From: Bacteroidia bacterium
Lineage (GTDB): Bacteria; Bacteroidota; Bacteroidia; Chitinophagales; Chitinophagaceae
NCBI GenBank assembly: GCA_030427635.1
Contig: JAUIBA010000001.1
Location: 62,001-126,000 of the forward strand
Reading direction: 5' to 3'
Length of the DNA: 64,000 bases
The position numbers were made by a program, and so were the translations under genes. The notes below the pieces were generated by a model. The model was not told the DNA's origin, made no database searches, and worked only from the letters and a program-made list of their open reading frames with translations. Positions within the stretch are counted from its first letter, which is position 1; each line of letters starts with the position of its first letter. Below are positions 45,147-55,009 of this stretch, piece by piece.

Positions 45147-48100
45147 ATGTCCTTACCACCCATTCTTAGATACGTTTATAATCATGGAACTGAAGAAGTA
45201 ATCCGCAGGGGAAAGAAAATATTCTATTCCGGTGGTGTTCAGATGCTTGATGTAGACCATATTCTGGAGCAGATACGGTTCAGGGTGCGTAATGACCAGT
45301 ATCAGAATTACTATACCGTTACTGTAAATAAGTACTTGCAGAACAAAGACCTGGCAGTACGCTGCCAATGCCCGTACAATCTGGGCGAAATATGCAGACA
45401 CGAAGTAGCTGCGCTCTTTCAGCTCAATGATATACTGCAGAGTGGCTTTTTTGAGAATCTGAATATTACTTATGAGCAGAAGCATACAGTGGTACGTATG
45501 CGTCAGGTAACCCGTCAGATGCTACAGTTATTCACAGAAAGCGAGGCACTGGATATTGCTGAGCGGGCTGCCGATAGTAATAAAGTAACAATAGTCAACA
45601 ATCGTAACGGGCATATAGAAGCCGATGTAACTATTGATGGCGCTACATTCAGTGTTGTTGTAAAGCAGAACGAAGAACGGTATTTTGATACATCCTGTGG
45701 ATGTGAGGAGCATACACACCCATTATGTACCCACAAGGCAGCCGTATTCCTGTTTGTGCTGAAAAGGTTTGGTGCCAATCATTTTCACTCAAACCAGAAC
45801 TGGGATATACAGAAGAATAAGCTGCTGGAGCAATATGGTTATAGCCTGAGCGATGACCTGACCGGTAAATTCGAGTTTATATATCAGAACAATAAGCCAT
45901 TCCTCCGTGTACTGGACCCTACTATAAAAAAAGTAACTGCCAGGCAACAGGTGGCTCCTGTGGTTACAACTGTAGTGCCGGAAGAAAGCGAGCCGGAAAA
46001 ACGTTTAGGAGTGGTTTTTGATACCTCCCCCAATACTTTTCCTTTTGTTTCGGTGGGATTGATTAGTGCGCAATGCGACGAAAATAACGAGTTGCTTCCC
46101 GGTATAGAAAAGCTCGAGCTCAGCCAGTATGTAAACCCAATGCGATTTGTATCGCAGGACCGGGACCTGCTGCCTGTAGTAAGGAAGTTTCAGCCGGAGG
46201 AGCTTTTGCGTTATCTCAAGAAAACATTACCATTCGGAGACTTTCTGCATGATTATGACAGTCTCCTTAAGGATATACCACAGGACGATGTACGGGAACA
46301 GGCATGGGAATATTTATTGCCTAAGTATCAGAAACTGCTGGATAAGCATAAAGAACACCCGCTTTTCTTTCTGCACAAGCCGGGGGGATTACTGTCTTCT
46401 CAATCATTGGAACCGGTAGCGTTATCAGGCAATAAAGTACGCCCACAACTGGTGGCAGGTAAAGCTGGCAATGCTTACCGCACTGAGCTGGAATGGAATA
46501 TAAATAATAAGGCAGTTCCTTTTAATGATGTTACATTTATCAATCCTGCGCTCATAATGTATGAGCATTGCTTATACAGTGTTGCAGAGCTTTCAGATAT
46601 AGCCCTCGTAGAGCAGTTTGAGCCTACCGGTGTAAAGGATATCACTGCTGCCGACTGGCCTGCATTTCTGGAGAACCAACTCATGAAGTGGGCATCATCA
46701 GTGCATGTTCACTTTGCCGAAGAGTTGGTAGAGCATGTGCAGCGCACCACACCCGCACAGAGATTGTATCTGTATGAGCGGGATCAGACCCTTATTTTGC
46801 AGCCTGTGCTCTTGTATGGTAGTGTAGAGATAAAACTGTCATTTTTCGGAGATGTGATTGAAGCCCGCAATGGAGTAGTATCTGTGGCCAAAAGAAATGA
46901 GGCTGCAGAACGTGCATTTGCCGAGATGCTCCACACACTTCATTCAGATATATCTTACAATAAGAGTGAAGATGCATATTTTCTTCCGGGGAATGCAGTG
47001 CTTACCAATAACTGGTTTTTCAGGTTTACAGATCTGATGCGGGAGCAGCAGGTAGAGCTGCTGGGAATGGAAGGACTGAAAAACCTGCGTGTAAATGTGC
47101 ATAAACCGCAGACTCATATTCAGGTAAGTAGCGGTATTGACTGGTTTGATGCTACTGTGCAACTATCATTTGGTGACCAGCTGGTATCTATAACTGAGGT
47201 GAAAAAAGCATTGGCCCAGCGACAGAACTTTGTAAGGCTCGGTGATGGCTCGCTGGGGCTTTTACCTGAAGACTGGCTGAAAAAGTACAGTCTGATGCTG
47301 AAAATGGGTGAAACCAAGGGAAACAAGGTACGCCTGAAAAAGTATCATTATAATGTACTGGATGAGCTGCTTTCAGAAATAGATGAGGAAGCATTGGTAG
47401 ATGAGCTGGAGGCTAAAAAGGAACGTATGGAACGCATCCTTACAAGCGACTTTTCGGCTATAAAGCCGCCTGATAAATTGCAGGCTACGCTTCGCCCTTA
47501 CCAGATAGCAGGATTTCAATGGCTTACATTCCTTAACGAAGCAGGCTGGGGAGGCATCCTTGCCGATGACATGGGTCTTGGTAAAACAGTGCAGACACTT
47601 GCTTTTTTTCAGCACTATAAAAATCAGCATGAAGATGCAAAGTTTTTGGTGGTGTGCCCTACTACGCTGATGTATAACTGGGAGCATGAGATTAAAAAAT
47701 TCACTCCCGGCCTTACACACATCATACACCATGGACCTAAGCGAAACTCGCTACCGGCATCATATACCGGATTTGATATTATTGTCACTACTTATGGAAC
47801 AATGCGTAGTGATATCAAGGGCCTGAGGGAAATACAGTTTGATTATGTGGTCCTTGATGAATCTCAGTTTATCAAGAATCCCCAGTCTCAGGTGGCAAAA
47901 GCATCACTGTTGCTCAATAGTAAGAATAGGTTAGCATTGAGTGGTACCCCGGTTCAGAACAATACGTTCGACCTCTATGCACAAATGAACTTTCTGAATC
48001 CCGGTATGCTGGGTAGCCGTGAGTTCTTTATGAGTGAGTTTGCTACGCCCATAGATAAGTTTATGGAGGATGAGGTAAAGACACAGTTACGTCGTCTTAC

Positions 48101-48878
48101 GCACCCATTCCTGCTGCGCAGAACGAAGGAACAGGTAGCCCGTGACCTGCCGGAAAAAACAGAAACTATTCTCTATTGCGAGATGGGTACAGAGCAGCGC
48201 CGCATATATGATGCATATAAAAACACCTACAGGTCTCAGATACTGGGAATGATAGACGAGCAAGGTATGGAGCGCTCTCAGATGCATATACTACAAGGGC
48301 TTACCCGCCTGAGGCAGATATGTGATTCTCCCGCTATTCTTAATGAGACCGAGCGTTTTCATAACTATTCAGTAAAGCTGGATGAGCTGAACCGGGAGAT
48401 TACAGAAAATGTAGGTGACCATAAAGTGCTGGTGTTTTCTCAGTTTTTGGGTATGCTGGCACTCATACGTCAGCGACTGGATAAGGAGAAGATAAGCTAT
48501 GTTTATTTTGATGGCAGTTCATCGTCCGCAGAAAGAGAAAGAGCGATAAGCACTTTCCAGAATGACCACGAATGCCGTGTATTCCTTATTTCACTTAAAG
48601 CAGGTGGTATAGGTCTTAACCTTACCGCTGCCGATTATGTGTATATCGTGGACCCATGGTGGAACCCTGCGGTAGAGCAGCAGGCAATAGACCGTACGCA
48701 CCGTATAGGACAGACAAAAAATATCTTTGCCTATCGTCTTATATGTAAGGATACGCTGGAGGAGAAAATGTTGCAGCTACAGGAGCGTAAACGAGCGCTG
48801 GCAGCAGACCTTGTGTCAGACGATAGTGCTTTTATGAAAAGGCTTACCCGTGATGATATTGCATTCCTTTTCAGTTGA
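45147..48878 (+). CDS. SNF2-family helicase with two SWIM zinc fingers
   Basis: 1243 residues. Two SWIM motifs of the same spacing (C-x-C-x7-C-x-H): C73, C75, C83, H85 and C184, C186, C194, H196. After a long middle region come the SNF2 ATPase lobes: Walker A in DDMGLGKTVQTL (about residue 806), motif II in VVLDESQ, LSGTPVQNN, and lobe 2 with VLVFSQFLGML, LISLKAGGIGLNL and IDRTHRIGQT. Expected to move along or remodel DNA-protein complexes using ATP. The DESQ form of motif II is normal for the bacterial HepA-like group. It lies after the SprT-like gene on the same strand but has its own -7 element. Confidence 0.95.
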   Translation: MSLPPILRYVYNHGTEEVIRRGKKIFYSGGVQMLDVDHILEQIRFRVRNDQYQNYYTVTVNKYLQNKDLAVRCQCPYNLGEICRHEVAALFQLNDILQSGFFENLNITYEQKHTVVRMRQVTRQMLQLFTESEALDIAERAADSNKVTIVNNRNGHIEADVTIDGATFSVVVKQNEERYFDTSCGCEEHTHPLCTHKAAVFLFVLKRFGANHFHSNQNWDIQKNKLLEQYGYSLSDDLTGKFEFIYQNNKPFLRVLDPTIKKVTARQQVAPVVTTVVPEESEPEKRLGVVFDTSPNTFPFVSVGLISAQCDENNELLPGIEKLELSQYVNPMRFVSQDRDLLPVVRKFQPEELLRYLKKTLPFGDFLHDYDSLLKDIPQDDVREQAWEYLLPKYQKLLDKHKEHPLFFLHKPGGLLSSQSLEPVALSGNKVRPQLVAGKAGNAYRTELEWNINNKAVPFNDVTFINPALIMYEHCLYSVAELSDIALVEQFEPTGVKDITAADWPAFLENQLMKWASSVHVHFAEELVEHVQRTTPAQRLYLYERDQTLILQPVLLYGSVEIKLSFFGDVIEARNGVVSVAKRNEAAERAFAEMLHTLHSDISYNKSEDAYFLPGNAVLTNNWFFRFTDLMREQQVELLGMEGLKNLRVNVHKPQTHIQVSSGIDWFDATVQLSFGDQLVSITEVKKALAQRQNFVRLGDGSLGLLPEDWLKKYSLMLKMGETKGNKVRLKKYHYNVLDELLSEIDEEALVDELEAKKERMERILTSDFSAIKPPDKLQATLRPYQIAGFQWLTFLNEAGWGGILADDMGLGKTVQTLAFFQHYKNQHEDAKFLVVCPTTLMYNWEHEIKKFTPGLTHIIHHGPKRNSLPASYTGFDIIVTTYGTMRSDIKGLREIQFDYVVLDESQFIKNPQSQVAKASLLLNSKNRLALSGTPVQNNTFDLYAQMNFLNPGMLGSREFFMSEFATPIDKFMEDEVKTQLRRLTHPFLLRRTKEQVARDLPEKTETILYCEMGTEQRRIYDAYKNTYRSQILGMIDEQGMERSQMHILQGLTRLRQICDSPAILNETERFHNYSVKLDELNREITENVGDHKVLVFSQFLGMLALIRQRLDKEKISYVYFDGSSSSAERERAISTFQNDHECRVFLISLKAGGIGLNLTAADYVYIVDPWWNPAVEQQAIDRTHRIGQTKNIFAYRLICKDTLEEKMLQLQERKRALAADLVSDDSAFMKRLTRDDIAFLFS

Positions 48879-48914
48879 TGCAACCTTTATTTTCTATACC
48901 CTGTAGGTTTTGAG

Positions 48915-48922
48915 TACCTTTG
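48915..48922 (+). promoter_or_regulatory. TAnnTTTG -7 element of the FN3-like protein gene
   Basis: TACCTTTG, 53 bases before the ATG at 48976; it lies in the gap after the helicase stop. Confidence 0.45.
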
Positions 48923-48975
48923 TCCTGTAGCAGTCATTGTTAATGGCTGTTATCCATGGTTAAAAAATCGCTTCG

Positions 48976-50463
48976 ATGAGAGTACTTTTTTTAGTTTCCC
49001 TATTTCTTTTCATAGGTATATTATCGTATGCGCAGGGAAGTAGTGTAAACATGCTTGCTCAGAGTCCGGATGGTAAAACGGTAAAAATCGTTTGGTCGTT
49101 TAAGGATGTACCACAGGATATCATGGGCTTTGATATCAAAAGAAAGGATGGACTCGGTGACTGGAAGCGCCTGAATGCATCTCCCATAATGCCTGGGATA
49201 TCATTGCGGAAAGACCTTTCTCCCACAGGTGTAGATAATATTGATGCTAATCGTATAAGGGAGAAGCTCAGAGACATGTTGGCTTCAAAAACTGTTACTG
49301 AAAACAATTTTGGCTGGTTTATGAGAAAGTGGAAGAACGGAGACCGTTCTGTAATGGATGTCATTGCACTTTCCAGGATGGATTTTGATGTTTCCTTATT
49401 CAGTGGGTTTGGATATGTAGACCGTACTGTGGTGCAGAAAATGGATTATAAGTATGGCCTTTTTAAAAGTGGTACAGATACACTTATAGCGCAGATATCA
49501 TGGAACTATGGTGCGATACCCGACCTCAATGTGATACAGGAAATATCTTCCCGTGTTGTTCCCGGTAGTATGAGAGGTGTGGAACTGATTTGGGAGGCAA
49601 ATGCCGATGGAATGAAGTCGGGATATATTTCGGGGTTTAACATATATAAGCGGGGGATAAGGTTGAATGAACGGCCCATATCGTCAAATGATCCCGATAA
49701 TCCTACACAGTTTAGCTGGACAGATATTACGGCCCCTACAGATGTTACAGACCACTATAGTATAAGTGCAGAATCTCTTTTTGGTATAGAGGGTACAATC
49801 CGCTCATATACATATGAGCCATCAGAGCATCCTGCTAAATATTATGAACCGGAAGTCACGCATCTTGCGTCAGAAGGTTACTTCTTCAAAGATGGTACTT
49901 CAGTCAAATGGACATTCCCACATAATGAGGAGCGGTATATAAAAGGATTTTATGTAGAGAAAGATAATATGCCCAATGGTTACATAAGGGTATCTGAGTT
50001 ACTACCGCCATCAGCAAGAAGTTTTCTGGACAAGTCTGGCTCACAGGCCAATTACTATCTGAGAGTGAGAGTGGTAGCAGTATATAATGATAAATCATTG
50101 ATAGGAGGTGCTGCCAGGGTGTTTAACTATTTCCCGTCTTCAGAACCGCCTATGCCGCAAAACACACGAATTGAATATATCAATGTACGGGGTAAAGATG
50201 CGTTGAGAATTGTCTGGGATGGTCCAATGGCTGGTGATAATGTTACTGCGGGCTATCGTCTTTATCAGTATGATGTCTTAAATGACAAATTCACGTTGAT
50301 GGCAGATAATATCCCCGTTTCAGGTCACGAATACCTTTACACCCTTAGTGCTGCAAGGCAGAAGGTATATAAGTATTATGTGACCGGGATAAGCCATACA
50401 GAAAATGAAAGCATGGCAGGCAAAATAGCGACATGGTTTCCTGAGCAGGCATCTGCAAAATAG
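48976..50463 (+). CDS. Secreted protein with fibronectin-III-like domains
   Basis: 495 residues. Signal peptide to about LSYAQ. Repeated beta-sandwich stretches read like FN3 modules: KTVKIVWSFKDVPQDIMGFDIKRKDG, GVELIWEANADGMKSGYISGFNIYKRG, SVKWTFPHNEERYIKGFYVEKDN, and ALRIVWDGPMAGDNVTAGYRLYQYD. No T9SS sorting tail and no lipobox. The second half of the first module carries a charged helical insert. Likely periplasmic or secreted binding protein; no specific role. Convergent with the DUF1835 gene. Confidence 0.75.
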   Translation: MRVLFLVSLFLFIGILSYAQGSSVNMLAQSPDGKTVKIVWSFKDVPQDIMGFDIKRKDGLGDWKRLNASPIMPGISLRKDLSPTGVDNIDANRIREKLRDMLASKTVTENNFGWFMRKWKNGDRSVMDVIALSRMDFDVSLFSGFGYVDRTVVQKMDYKYGLFKSGTDTLIAQISWNYGAIPDLNVIQEISSRVVPGSMRGVELIWEANADGMKSGYISGFNIYKRGIRLNERPISSNDPDNPTQFSWTDITAPTDVTDHYSISAESLFGIEGTIRSYTYEPSEHPAKYYEPEVTHLASEGYFFKDGTSVKWTFPHNEERYIKGFYVEKDNMPNGYIRVSELLPPSARSFLDKSGSQANYYLRVRVVAVYNDKSLIGGAARVFNYFPSSEPPMPQNTRIEYINVRGKDALRIVWDGPMAGDNVTAGYRLYQYDVLNDKFTLMADNIPVSGHEYLYTLSAARQKVYKYYVTGISHTENESMAGKIATWFPEQASAK

Positions 50464-50476
50464 TTCAGCTTACATG

Positions 50477-51295
50477 CTAAAGGTTGAGTGTAGCTTCAGG
50501 TAGTTTTACATCAAAATCCTTTAAAGTCTTATTTGGGTCGCCCTGCATTCTTATTTTATCTCCTGCAGCCATCTGTCGCAGCCGCCAGCCCAGATACAGG
50601 TCACCGGTAGGGATATTATTTTTTGTCATGGCCTGGTTGACAACACGCGATGCTTTCTGAAACTGAGCCGTGCAGGATGCAAACAGGTGAGCATCATAAT
50701 AATCAGCTTTCCGGGATGTGATGCGTTTCCCTCCATCCAGTGTTCGTATTGGAGCGTCTTCTGTAACCAGTTTCTGCCATTCTTCAGCATCGGTTTCTAT
50801 TTCGGCATAGCTTACCGGACGTGCCAGCCTGCGCGCCTTCACTACCTCCCGTGCATTTAACTCACTTATATTTTTGGGGTAGAATACTTTGCCATTATCA
50901 TCAAGGAAAGGCAGTCCTGCAACGTTTACCACATAAAAACGTCCCGGGTATTTGCCCAGATATTTTGTGAGCCATAACAGGGTACAGGTATCTGCCGGCC
51001 ACGGTGCCAGCCATACCCACGCCTGTATCTGCTCATCAGCAGCCATGGCAGCACTTACTTTCAGCATCCGCTCCATATCATCTACACTGATTTCGCTTTT
51101 CTCTCCCGGCACTACTTCCTGCCAGAATGCAGTGCGCAATTCTGAAAACTTCTGTCCGTCTTCCTGTTTTTTTAATGGGCCTACATTTAGTAAGTCTTTT
51201 ATCACAACTACTTCACCTCTAAGGTCCTCATTCATATTCATAGCTTCTGCAAACGGTGCAGCTGCCATATCGCCTGTAACAAAATGATATACCAT
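50477..51295 (-). CDS. DUF1835-domain protein
   Basis: 272 residues, cytoplasmic. N-terminal DUF1835-like part (MVYHFVTGDMAAAPFAEA, VVVIKDLLNVGPL) and a C-terminal DUF3658-like part (PISYAE-type ARPVSYAEIETDAEEWQKLVTEDAPIRTL, GWRLRQMA). Function of both domains is not known. Divergent from holA with a 135-base gap. Confidence 0.8.
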   Translation of the reverse strand: MVYHFVTGDMAAAPFAEAMNMNEDLRGEVVVIKDLLNVGPLKKQEDGQKFSELRTAFWQEVVPGEKSEISVDDMERMLKVSAAMAADEQIQAWVWLAPWPADTCTLLWLTKYLGKYPGRFYVVNVAGLPFLDDNGKVFYPKNISELNAREVVKARRLARPVSYAEIETDAEEWQKLVTEDAPIRTLDGGKRITSRKADYYDAHLFASCTAQFQKASRVVNQAMTKNNIPTGDLYLGWRLRQMAAGDKIRMQGDPNKTLKDFDVKLPEATLNL

Positions 51296-51430
51296 CCTTC
51301 AAACAATGTAAACCGCGAAAATAAAGACATAGCATAACAAAACCGTCGTTGAGTTTAGCACTATGTGGATAACCTGAGGCTGATAACATCTGTCTGATAA
51401 TTGCCCTTTTTGTAACTTCACCGGTTAGCA

Positions 51431-52456
51431 ATGAGTGCCGAATACAATAAGATAATACAGATGCTGGAGATGAAGCAATTCGCTCCTGTATATCTGGCTG
51501 ATGGTGAGGAGCCATATTACCTTGATAAGCTGACAGGTTACTTTGAAACAGCAATACTCAATGAGTCTGAACGGGACTTTAACCTCACTGTGCTTTATGG
51601 GAAGGAAGTGCAATGGCAGGATGTGGTAACCGCTTGCCGGAGGTTTCCCATGTTTGCCGAGCGGCAGGTAGTAATACTGAAAGATGCAGCATCTCTGCGG
51701 GGCGGTGAGGGTGATGATAAAGGGCTTAACTCATTACTGGGCTATATAAACAACCCGTCTCCGGCTACAGTATTTTTCATAGAACACCCGTTTAAGAAGG
51801 CCGATGTACGAACAAAGTTTGTAAAAAAGGTAAAGGAAAAAGGTGTCCATTTTACTTCCGATAAGATAAGAGATGAAAAGATTCCTGACTGGGTAGAACA
51901 GTATGGGAAGGAGATAGGTTTTGCAGTGCCCCGGCAGGAAGCAGAAATGCTTGCCTCTTACCTGGGTAACGACCTGCAGAAAATAGTAAATGAGATACAG
52001 AAAATACGTATCAATGTGCCTGATGATATACAACTTACGGCACAGCTGATACAGAAGTATATTGGCATCAGCAAGGAGTACAATATTTTTGACTTTCCCG
52101 CCGCACTCACTTCCAACAATAGGGATAAGCTATTCAGAATGCTGTCATTTTTTCTTTCCAATAGCAAGGCTGCCCCTATGCCATTAATCATTGGCTCATT
52201 TTATAATCACTTTAACCGGTTATATGCAGCTCACTTTGTAAAGGGCAAGTCCGACAAAGAAATTGCATCTGCACTCGGTATGTCTCCCTATTTCGTAAAG
52301 GATACCATGAGTGCCTTAAATTCCTGGCCGCTACAGCGGGTAGAGCGATGTATCCTGTTACTGGGCAGGTATAACAATATGGCCGTAGGCATAAACAGTA
52401 CTGCCGATGACAGGGAACTGCTACGCGAAATGGTAGGGCGTATGATGGAGGTATAA
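51431..52456 (+). CDS. holA: DNA polymerase III subunit delta
   Basis: 341 residues. Clamp-loader delta subunit: N-terminal APVYLADGEEPYYLDKLTGYFE, the AAA+-like fold without a P-loop, RRFPMFAERQVVILKDA, FIEHPFKKADVRTKF, LGNDLQKIVNEIQKI and the C-terminal SFYNHFNRLY-AHF and AL-MSPYFVKD. It opens the beta clamp during replication. Followed after 60 bases by the DUF983 gene, which has its own promoter. Confidence 0.94.
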   Translation: MSAEYNKIIQMLEMKQFAPVYLADGEEPYYLDKLTGYFETAILNESERDFNLTVLYGKEVQWQDVVTACRRFPMFAERQVVILKDAASLRGGEGDDKGLNSLLGYINNPSPATVFFIEHPFKKADVRTKFVKKVKEKGVHFTSDKIRDEKIPDWVEQYGKEIGFAVPRQEAEMLASYLGNDLQKIVNEIQKIRINVPDDIQLTAQLIQKYIGISKEYNIFDFPAALTSNNRDKLFRMLSFFLSNSKAAPMPLIIGSFYNHFNRLYAAHFVKGKSDKEIASALGMSPYFVKDTMSALNSWPLQRVERCILLLGRYNNMAVGINSTADDRELLREMVGRMMEV

Positions 52457-52480
52457 CGCAGCCCTTGTGACAGCATAACA

Positions 52481-52511
52481 TTGTAAAGGCTGTGGAAAAA
52501 TGTTATTTTTG
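52481..52511 (+). promoter_or_regulatory. Promoter of the DUF983 gene
   Basis: TTG (52481-52483), 20-base spacer, TATTTTTG (52504-52511). The ATG at 52517 follows after five bases, so the message should be leaderless or nearly so. Confidence 0.7.
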
Positions 52512-52516
52512 CACCC

Positions 52517-52951
52517 ATGAATGCATCATCAAAGCGGCCCTCTATGCTGGCTGCTATGTTTACGATGAAGTGTCCAAGCTGCAGACGTACACATGTGTTT
52601 GTAAACAAAAGCATGTTCCCGTTAAGCAAGCTTGTAGAGCTAAAGGAAGAGTGTGAGGTGTGTGGTCAGAAAATGAAATCTGAGCGTAACAACGGCGGCG
52701 GCATTAACTATGCCTTGAGCATGGTTCTGTTTTTTCTCAATCTTTGCTGGTACTGGCCGATTTTTGGTCTGCATTATGATGACAATAGTGTCTATTATTA
52801 TCTCATATCCAGCACTATTGTAGTACTTGTTCTGCAGCCATATCTTATGCGCCTGTCACGTATGATATACCTTTACCTTTACGTGGGTTTTGGAAACAGC
52901 AGAAGGGTACCTGCATCCGGCGATGACAATGACGGTCAGGAAACCTTGTAG
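52517..52951 (+). CDS. DUF983 zinc-ribbon membrane protein
   Basis: 144 residues. N-terminal zinc-ribbon cysteines CPSC and CEVC (about 21-24 and 48-51), then two transmembrane helices (ALSMVLFFLNLCWYWPIF and YYYLISSTIVVLVLQPYLM). Matches DUF983, sometimes found with cytochrome oxidase assembly genes; none is nearby here. Convergent with the formyltransferase with a 4-base gap. Confidence 0.85.
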   Translation: MNASSKRPSMLAAMFTMKCPSCRRTHVFVNKSMFPLSKLVELKEECEVCGQKMKSERNNGGGINYALSMVLFFLNLCWYWPIFGLHYDDNSVYYYLISSTIVVLVLQPYLMRLSRMIYLYLYVGFGNSRRVPASGDDNDGQETL

Positions 52952-52955
52952 ATGG

Positions 52956-53705
52956 TTACTTATTCCAATCTTTACAGAAGTATACTTTTTGTCCGCCTAT
53001 TATACAGTAGGGGGGCTCAAAACCGGGCATGGATGTAGCCCTTACATGTCTGTCTATCTTTTCATCGGGCCACTCAAGGTTTATGTGGCGAAGCTCGTTA
53101 ATTTCTGAGCGCATATGCAGGCTGGTGCCATACCTGCTTATCAGATGCTGTTGTGGCAGTGGCTGGTATTGTCCGGTCACAATATGTTTTAGTGTTTGCC
53201 GGAACAGGTGCAGGGATGCATTTCTGGTAAGCTTGTAAAGGTCATCTACCCAGCAGTTATCCGGTATGGGAAAACGTTTCTGAAATAAGATGTCACCATG
53301 GTCAATGCGAGGGTCCATGATGTGTATAGTGGTTCCAAAATCAGTCTTTCCCTCTATGATGGCAAAAGAAAACTGATTACTGCCGCGGTATTCCGGTAAT
53401 GGCGCCATGTGCAGATTTACAGCTACCTGAGTTGCTTTTGCTATTTGTTCTGCCGTTAGTATTTTATGGTATTGTACGGAATACAGTATATCACACGCAG
53501 GTATATCATCGGGGGAGGAGAGTACCGGTATATTGTGAGCCGCTGCAAGAGCAGTAAGATCATGCGCTCCTTCAAACTCTTTTCTGCTGGTAGTGAGAAC
53601 GCCGGCTATATCAATTTCCAGCTCGTCTTTTACAGAAATAAGGTAATTAAAACAATCATAACCGATAGGTTTGGAACCTAAAAAGAGGATTTTTTTTAAT
53701 GCCAT
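52956..53705 (-). CDS. Formyltransferase-family protein
   Basis: 249 residues from ATG 53705 (a TTG two codons upstream lies in the -7 element). N-formyltransferase fold with the catalytic Asn-His-Asp set: NLHMAPLPEYRGSNQF (N and H) and IMDPRIDHGDIL (D). It uses 10-formyltetrahydrofolate, but it is shorter than Fmt and lacks the Fmt C-terminal OB domain, so it is more like sugar or amino-sugar formyltransferases. The divergent glycosyltransferase 59 bases away supports a role in surface glycan modification. The acceptor is unknown. Confidence 0.82.
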   Translation of the reverse strand: MALKKILFLGSKPIGYDCFNYLISVKDELEIDIAGVLTTSRKEFEGAHDLTALAAAHNIPVLSSPDDIPACDILYSVQYHKILTAEQIAKATQVAVNLHMAPLPEYRGSNQFSFAIIEGKTDFGTTIHIMDPRIDHGDILFQKRFPIPDNCWVDDLYKLTRNASLHLFRQTLKHIVTGQYQPLPQQHLISRYGTSLHMRSEINELRHINLEWPDEKIDRHVRATSMPGFEPPYCIIGGQKVYFCKDWNK

Positions 53706-53708
53706 GCC

Positions 53709-53716
53709 CAAATTTA
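53709..53716 (-). promoter_or_regulatory. TAnnTTTG -7 element of the formyltransferase gene
   Basis: TAAATTTG on the minus strand with only three bases (GGC) before ATG 53705, which puts transcription start at or next to the start codon. Confidence 0.6.
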
Positions 53717-53764
53717 CATGTGATAAATGAGAGCAGAAAGGAAACTACTGTATTTTAGTGCCTT

Positions 53765-54982
53765 ATGCATCAAAAGCGCATCCTGTTCCTTACTAATCGT
53801 GTACCATACCCGTTGAAAGATGGTGGTAATCTGGCAATGAGAACCATGATAGATGGTTATATAGCTGCCGGATGGAAAGTATTTCTCCTTACAATGAATA
53901 CTACCCGGCATACGGTAGCTGAGTCTGTAATAGAGAAGGAATTCGCTTATCTGGATGGTTGTGTTTCCGTTTCTGTTGACAATAGAATCACATTAAAGCG
54001 GATGTTTGTCAATCACTTTTTCAGCAGAGAGCCGGAGCATGTAAGCCGTTTTTATACCCAGGAGTATGCCGATAAGCTGGAGGAGGTGCTACAACAGTTT
54101 AAGCCGGATGTGATACAGGTAGAGAGTGTTTACCTTACCAGTTACCTGCCGCGCATCAGAGGGCTGAGTAATGCGGTTCTCGTTCTTCGTATGCACAATG
54201 TAGAGTACCAGATATGGCAGGGGATGGCTGGTAAAACTAAAAATGTGCTGAAGGCTGCATATCTGGAACGCCTTGCAGAGCGTATTCGCAATTATGAGCG
54301 AAACGCATGGCATGATTACGATTTGCTGCTTACCATCACAGAGCGGGATGCAGGTCTGGTGTACAGGCTGGAAGACTCTGCCAATCTGATAGTAGCGCCT
54401 TTTGGAATTAATACATCAGGTATTTCTATGGCTGACAATGAGCAGTGGGTAGGGTATCATATAGGCGCTATGGATTGGTTACCCAATCAGCAGGGTATGC
54501 GGTGGTTTCTGCATAAAGTATGGCCGGGCATCCGCAAAATGTGTCCCACATTTCAGTTTCATTTTGCGGGTAGGGGAATGAGTGCTGACTTCATGAATAC
54601 AAAGCTGAAAGGAGTGCATTGCGAGGGTGAGGTAGAAGATGCTGATAAGTTTATAAATGATAAGAAGATACTCATCGTGCCACTGTTGTCAGGTGGGGGT
54701 ATCAGGGTAAAAATTCTGGAGGCAATGGCCCGGGGCAAAGTGGTAATAACCACATCAAAAGGTATAAAAGGTATAGAGGCAAAACCAGATGAGCACTATT
54801 TGAGGGCCGGCTCGCCTGATGAGTTTGCCAAATGTGTAAAATGGTGCCTGGAAAATAAAGCAAAGGCCGAAAAGCTGGCAGAAAATGCAAGGCAGCTGAT
54901 ACTGGAAAAATATGAGCAGGATACGGTAATGCAGCAGGTAATAGCAGCTCTGGACCCGCTATTAACTCAGAGACATTCCTGA
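53765..54982 (+). CDS. Glycosyltransferase family 4 (GT-B) enzyme
   Basis: 405 residues. N-terminal KRILFLTNRVPYPLKDGGNLAMRTMIDGY, typical of GT4, VLRMHNVEYQIW, and the C-terminal donor half with GAMDWLPNQQGMRWFL and VPLLSGGGIRVKILEAMARGKVVITTSKGIKGIE, which contains the E-x7-E-like donor region. Transfers a nucleotide-activated sugar, probably in surface polysaccharide synthesis. A weak -7-like TATTTTAG ends seven bases before the ATG. Divergent from the formyltransferase, likely functional partners. Confidence 0.9.
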   Translation: MHQKRILFLTNRVPYPLKDGGNLAMRTMIDGYIAAGWKVFLLTMNTTRHTVAESVIEKEFAYLDGCVSVSVDNRITLKRMFVNHFFSREPEHVSRFYTQEYADKLEEVLQQFKPDVIQVESVYLTSYLPRIRGLSNAVLVLRMHNVEYQIWQGMAGKTKNVLKAAYLERLAERIRNYERNAWHDYDLLLTITERDAGLVYRLEDSANLIVAPFGINTSGISMADNEQWVGYHIGAMDWLPNQQGMRWFLHKVWPGIRKMCPTFQFHFAGRGMSADFMNTKLKGVHCEGEVEDADKFINDKKILIVPLLSGGGIRVKILEAMARGKVVITTSKGIKGIEAKPDEHYLRAGSPDEFAKCVKWCLENKAKAEKLAENARQLILEKYEQDTVMQQVIAALDPLLTQRHS

Positions 54983-55009
54983 TGACAGATTGCGCTTACG
55001 CATCCCGGT

